From contig CAJWAO010000014.1 of the NCBI GenBank assembly GCA_913020765.1, forward strand, positions 1-37,548: a stretch of DNA of 37,548 bases, in the 5' to 3' direction. The translations under genes were made by a program, and so were the position numbers. The notes beneath the pieces were generated by a model that was not told the DNA's origin, made no database searches, and saw only the letters and a program-made list of their open reading frames with translations. Numbering within the stretch: the stretch's first letter is position 1; the number at the start of each line of letters is the position of its first letter. The stretch comes from an uncultured Flavobacteriales bacterium. GTDB taxonomy: Bacteria > Bacteroidota > Bacteroidia > Flavobacteriales_D > Crocinitomicaceae. Of the stretch, positions 34,598-37,548 are shown one piece after another.

Positions 34598-35274
34598 TTT
34601 GAAATTAATTTTATCCATTTTTCCTGCGAGAGAATATCCTCTAGCTGAAAATGACTTCTTCTTTGAGTATCATACCACTCAATAAGCCCAAAATCCTTAG
34701 CATAGTATGCGACTGTCTCAAGCGTCTGAGGGCTCTCTTGTTTCGTGAATGGATTTAATAAAGTATAAGTAGCGTTCTCGACTAATTTAATGCATTCCGA
34801 AGAATCAGATAACACTTGTCGCATTTTGATATCACCTACCGTCCTATTTACCTCCATCAAAAAAACTGTTGAATCCGAAATCCCCGAAAACTTGGAAGTA
34901 AATTGAACTACCTCATTTTTTGATTTCGGAAAGAATAAATCTTTATACAATGTTGCCTTTTCATTTTCACCTAAAGCATTAACCACCATATGGTCCATGA
35001 CATTTAAAGAATCTAAATTAAAATTAAAAGCCTCGGTCAACCTACCGTCTTGAACATAACGTTCGACAACAATATGCTTACCTTCAGAGTCTTCAACACC
35101 GTATACCCTGTGGAACTGTTCGTTTAACCCATGAACAATATCGCGATACCTGTAGACTTTAGGCTCTGTATTATAGTTGTAAAAGTATTTCGCATATGGA
35201 TGTGAATAATTTGAAACCTCACTTGAACATGAGCACAAAACGAAAAATAAAATGAAAAAATAAAAACTTCGCAT
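34594..35274 (-). CDS. Lipoprotein of unknown function
   Basis: This 226-residue protein has a signal sequence ending in a lipobox (VLCSC, lipidation at Cys16), so it is attached to a membrane on the periplasmic or surface side. The mature part is acidic-neutral with mixed alpha/beta character (KHIVVERYVQDGRL, DIKMRQVLSDSSEC) and ends in a charged helix. I recognise no family. The start overlaps the stop of the pseudouridine synthase gene by one base (TAATG), and its stop overlaps the barrel gene start. That tight coupling suggests a functional pair with the 293-residue outer-membrane protein. Confidence 0.75.
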   Translation of the reverse strand: MRSFYFFILFFVLCSCSSEVSNYSHPYAKYFYNYNTEPKVYRYRDIVHGLNEQFHRVYGVEDSEGKHIVVERYVQDGRLTEAFNFNLDSLNVMDHMVVNALGENEKATLYKDLFFPKSKNEVVQFTSKFSGISDSTVFLMEVNRTVGDIKMRQVLSDSSECIKLVENATYTLLNPFTKQESPQTLETVAYYAKDFGLIEWYDTQRRSHFQLEDILSQEKWIKLISK

Positions 35275-36101
35275 TATTTGGTCATTTTTAAAAATGAAAC
35301 TTCATTTTCAGATAAGTGGCGATACATTCCTCTTGGGAGATCTTTTTTTGTGAGGCCTGAAAATCGAACACGATCTAATTTAACCACAGCAAGACCCATC
35401 GCCTCGAACATGCGGTGGATAACCTGTTTTTTACCAGAACTTATTTCGATACCTACCTCCCGTGAGCTACCATCTTTTACATGTGTCGCGTTTATTACTT
35501 TTGTTTTTCCATCCTCAAGATCCAGCCCCTCAATCATTTGCTTTAAATGATTTTTAGTTACAGGTTTATTCGATTCAACATGATAAAGTTTCTTGGATTG
35601 AAAGCGAGGGTGATTTAACTTTTTAGATAAGTCAGTATCATTGGTGAATAGCAACAAACCCGTTGCGTCTTTATCAAGCTTGTCTACAGGAAATAACATC
35701 TCTCTGCATGCTTTTTGAACCAAACTCAAAGCAGTCTTTCTCCCTTTTGACTCTCCCACTGTTGAATAAAAACCTTTGGGCTTGTTCAATAAAACATATC
35801 GCTTGTTGTATGACTTTATGGTTTCACCATCATATTTAACCTCATCGTTAGGCTTTACCTTATATCCAAGCTCTGTAATCACCTTGTTATTCACCATCAC
35901 TACTCCGGCAGCAATCAAAACATCTGCCTCTCTTCGAGAACAAATACCCGCATTGGATATAAACTTATTGAGCCGCACCTCATCGCTAAAAGATGGTAGA
36001 GGGTCCCCCTTCTTCAACCGTTGACGATACTCTATATACTTGCGTTTATCACGCTTTGAAACATTTTTGTCAGGCTTTTGATTTTTTTTATCTCTTGGCA
36101 T
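35274..36101 (-). CDS. RsuA/RluB family pseudouridine synthase
   Basis: This enzyme isomerises uridine in rRNA; whether 16S or 23S cannot be told. There is an N-terminal basic extension (~1-40), then an S4 RNA-binding domain (RLNKFISNAGICSRREAD, ~43-60). The catalytic domain has VLLNKPKGFYST and the active-site loop DKLDKDATGLLLFTND with the catalytic Asp143. In most relatives this loop reads GRLD; Lys141 here replaces the Arg. RVRFSGL near the end is also typical. The frame opens with GTG then ATG; I chose the ATG at 36101. A TATCTTTG box lies about 40 bases upstream. It heads an operon with the lipoprotein, barrel and pth. Confidence 0.9.
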   Translation of the reverse strand: MPRDKKNQKPDKNVSKRDKRKYIEYRQRLKKGDPLPSFSDEVRLNKFISNAGICSRREADVLIAAGVVMVNNKVITELGYKVKPNDEVKYDGETIKSYNKRYVLLNKPKGFYSTVGESKGRKTALSLVQKACREMLFPVDKLDKDATGLLLFTNDTDLSKKLNHPRFQSKKLYHVESNKPVTKNHLKQMIEGLDLEDGKTKVINATHVKDGSSREVGIEISSGKKQVIHRMFEAMGLAVVKLDRVRFSGLTKKDLPRGMYRHLSENEVSFLKMTK

Positions 36102-36141
36102 CACTATTGGCGTTTGAAAGGAATTTGAGGCCTTCAGGGAA

Positions 36142-36149
36142 CAAAGATA
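36142..36149 (-). promoter_or_regulatory. Possible -7 box for the pseudouridine synthase operon
   Basis: The minus strand reads TATCTTTG, exact TAnnTTTG, 40 bases before the ATG at 36101, in the 80-base gap after the SCO1 stop. No TTTG occurs at the -33 spacing. Confidence 0.4.
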
Positions 36150-36184
36150 GGCAATTTCACAAGGCTCTAAGAATACTGATATAT

Positions 36185-36844
36185 CTATTCTTTTTGAAGA
36201 ATATCAATATCATCTATTAGCTCATCTACTTCATTTCGATTGGTTCCATCATAATATCCTCTGATCTGTTTGTTTTCGTCGATAAGTACAAAGTTATTTG
36301 TATGAATAAAATCGCTCCCCACGTCCCCTTGGTTTTTGGCCTCAGCAGGCTTTAAAAGGAAAAATGATTTACGAGCTAATTCATAAATTGAGGCTTTCGC
36401 ACCTGTGAGAAAAAACCATTTTCCATCTTCCGCACCATGGGCATTTGCATACGCTTTGAGAACCTTAGGTGTATCGTGCTCAGGGTCAACAGTAAAACTA
36501 AGTATCACAACATTCGTATCGGTTAAAAAAGCGGACTGTATACGCTTCATTTGTTCATTCATAATCGGACAAATCCCCTTGCAGCTGGCAAAAAAATATT
36601 CAACCACCCAGATTTTTTTTGAAACACTACTTGAGCTAAAAGCTAAGCTGTCTTGATTGATTAAATCAAAATCTGAAATGAAATGATCCCTCCCCTTGTT
36701 TCTAAGTTCTGCATCGACCATTTCAGGATTTAAATCAATTGGATTAATAATTGATAACTCTCTGGCATTTGAGGGTGCATTAAAGTAATATGCAATTGGT
36801 ATACATACGATTAGAAGAAGAAAAATGAAAAGTACTTTTTTCAT
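36185..36844 (-). CDS. SCO1/SenC family copper chaperone
   Basis: This 219-residue thioredoxin-fold protein is anchored by an N-terminal helix (VLFIFLLLIVCIPIAYYF) facing the periplasm. It carries the copper-binding CKGIC motif (Cys88 and Cys92) and the third ligand His181 in FIHTNNFVLID. The TVDPEHDTPKVLKAYA segment is also typical of SCO proteins. These deliver copper to the CuA centre of cytochrome c oxidase or act as thiol reductases. Its ATG overlaps the stop of the NadR-type kinase gene by four bases, so it is translated with NAD-salvage genes; a link between the two is not obvious. No oxidase gene is in the window. Confidence 0.93.
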   Translation of the reverse strand: MKKVLFIFLLLIVCIPIAYYFNAPSNARELSIINPIDLNPEMVDAELRNKGRDHFISDFDLINQDSLAFSSSSVSKKIWVVEYFFASCKGICPIMNEQMKRIQSAFLTDTNVVILSFTVDPEHDTPKVLKAYANAHGAEDGKWFFLTGAKASIYELARKSFFLLKPAEAKNQGDVGSDFIHTNNFVLIDENKQIRGYYDGTNRNEVDELIDDIDILQKE

Positions 36845-37344
36845 AAAATATTTTTATTTGCCAAAATAGTTTTAATTATTTCCTTTCTTTCGACTTCAGG
36901 CCCTGAAAGTAAACAATAGGGATATTTATGCTTTTTCAAAGATTCCTCGTAAAGATCAAACAATCTTTCCCTATCTAGCGCATTCTCTCTCAATGGATCT
37001 GAAACCCAATTGAAATCAGGTTTACATAAAAAATAAAAATCGAATTCTTGCTGTTTTAGTAGTTGCAAAATATTTTTTGATACGCGCTGGTATTTTTCCT
37101 CACTCCATATTTTCAGCACCAACATTTCAGTATCGGCGACCAAAGCGCCTTGAGAAGAATTTCTGACAAATTGTTCTGCTGCAATTACATCCAAATCATC
37201 AATTGAATATCCCCTTTTTTTTTGCAGATACTCTCTCGCATATTCCTCAATAATTTTTAAAGAATATTCGGATGCAAGCCATTTGGCCATGGTAGATTTT
37301 CCAGAACATTCCGGTCCAGTAAAAGCAATCCTAACCCCGCTCAT
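36841..37344 (-). CDS. NadR-type nucleoside kinase, probable ribosylnicotinamide kinase
   Basis: This 167-residue P-loop protein starts VRIAFTGPECSGKSTMAKWLA with Walker A GPECSGKST (10-18), then EEYAREYL and VIAAEQFV, as in the C-terminal kinase domain of NadR. It would phosphorylate nicotinamide riboside to NMN in the cytosol. The NMN adenylyltransferase and DNA-binding domains of enteric NadR are absent. The frame extends to 37377; ATG 37344 begins at the conserved sequence and overlaps the pnuC end by 14 bases, so I chose it. Context with pnuC strongly supports the NAD-salvage role; the enzyme activity is inferred from the family. Confidence 0.87.
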   Translation of the reverse strand: MSGVRIAFTGPECSGKSTMAKWLASEYSLKIIEEYAREYLQKKRGYSIDDLDVIAAEQFVRNSSQGALVADTEMLVLKIWSEEKYQRVSKNILQLLKQQEFDFYFLCKPDFNWVSDPLRENALDRERLFDLYEESLKKHKYPYCLLSGPEVERKEIIKTILANKNIL

Positions 37345-37548
37345 ATAACTCTTTTTTCCATGTGTAGAAGCCCGCAACAGCTATTATAGTGAAAATTAAA
37401 TATTGTATCCCTGTTAAGGAATAACCTTTGAGGTAATACAAAGGAATGGATATCAGGTCACCAACAATCCAAAACAACCAATGTTCAATTTTTCTTCTCG
37501 CCATTAGCCACATTCCAACGAAAAATATAGCCGTTGTGAAGGTATCAA
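37331..37548 (-). CDS. pnuC: PnuC-type nicotinamide riboside transporter, 5' end missing
   Basis: Only the C-terminal ~72 residues are in the window; the frame stays open to its edge. It shows WLMARRKIEHWLFWIVGD, then YYLKGYSLTGIQYLIFTIIAVAGFYTWKKEL, the conserved end of PnuC, a polytopic inner-membrane carrier of nicotinamide riboside. The ATG at 37513 is internal, not the start: preceding in-frame codons read DTFTTAIFFVG, part of a membrane helix. The downstream kinase gene overlaps it by 14 bases, a typical uptake-plus-trapping pair. Confidence 0.93.
   Translation of the reverse strand, partial: DTFTTAIFFVGMWLMARRKIEHWLFWIVGDLISIPLYYLKGYSLTGIQYLIFTIIAVAGFYTWKKELYERG

Noticed and set aside
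1-37548. CRISPR array, tRNA, rRNA, insertion sequence, prophage or integration site
   Set aside because: No spaced direct repeats, cloverleaf-like gap sequence, transposase or integrase frame was seen; nearly all DNA is accounted for by housekeeping and envelope genes.

Overview
The window looks like an ordinary chromosomal segment of an AT-rich Bacteroidota, most likely a marine-type member of Flavobacteriia or Cryomorphales. Four things point there: a secreted protein with a type IX secretion (T9SS) C-terminal sorting domain, many outer-membrane barrels ending in Phe, TAnnTTTG-type promoter boxes with few Shine-Dalgarno sequences, and Bacteroidota-typical versions of IleRS and of the small QC..C membrane protein. 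Both ends of the window cut genes (gpmI on the left, pnuC on the right). I see no tRNA or rRNA gene, CRISPR array, insertion sequence, phage gene or integration site. No gene-free stretch exceeds 300 bases; the largest gaps are about 170, 147 and 139 bases.

Layout, left to right. 1-4740 (+): gpmI (partial), a SulP anion transporter with a STAS domain and an extra C-terminal domain, and a lipoprotein serine hydrolase. 4751-9635 (-): one compact operon, in transcription order carboxyltransferase, SIS sugar isomerase, lipB, a second serine hydrolase and a small conserved protein. 9698-11400 (-): TPR lipoprotein and membrane protein. 11474-11719 (+): small QC..C membrane protein with a clear promoter. 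11716-17541 (-): 1024-residue TPR protein, outer-membrane barrel and quinone oxidoreductase-type MDR protein. 17681-18352 (+): ftsE-like ATPase. 18349-21895 (-): galE, barrel, tatD and type I asparaginase, joined by stop/start overlaps or direct abutment. 21932-22483 (+): a 42-residue membrane protein and a DUF2141 protein. 22486-26379 (-): ileS and biotin carrier protein. 26527-27267 (-): secreted protein of unknown function with its own terminator. 27338-30494 (+): exported GH1 glycosidase, then an ECF sigma / anti-sigma-like / Spy-like trio ending in a terminator. 30547-31992 (-): asnS. 32165-33121 (+): T9SS-exported GH25 lysozyme. 33148-36101 (-): pseudouridine synthase, lipoprotein, barrel and pth. 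36185-37548 (-): pnuC, NadR-type kinase and SCO1.

Most of the content is housekeeping: glycolysis, tRNA charging and recycling, lipoylation, fatty/propionyl-CoA carboxylation, NAD salvage and envelope biogenesis. The carboxyltransferase (8094-9635) and biotin carrier (22486-22956) probably belong to one biotin-dependent acyl-CoA carboxylase although they lie in separate operons; the biotin carboxylase is not in the window. I found no convincing new multi-gene system. The items most worth a second look are the SulP C-terminal fusion, the ECF/Spy-like stress module, the T9SS lysozyme, the TPR-barrel pair, and TAnnTTTG boxes sitting 4-5 bases from several start codons, which would imply leaderless transcripts if they are real promoters.
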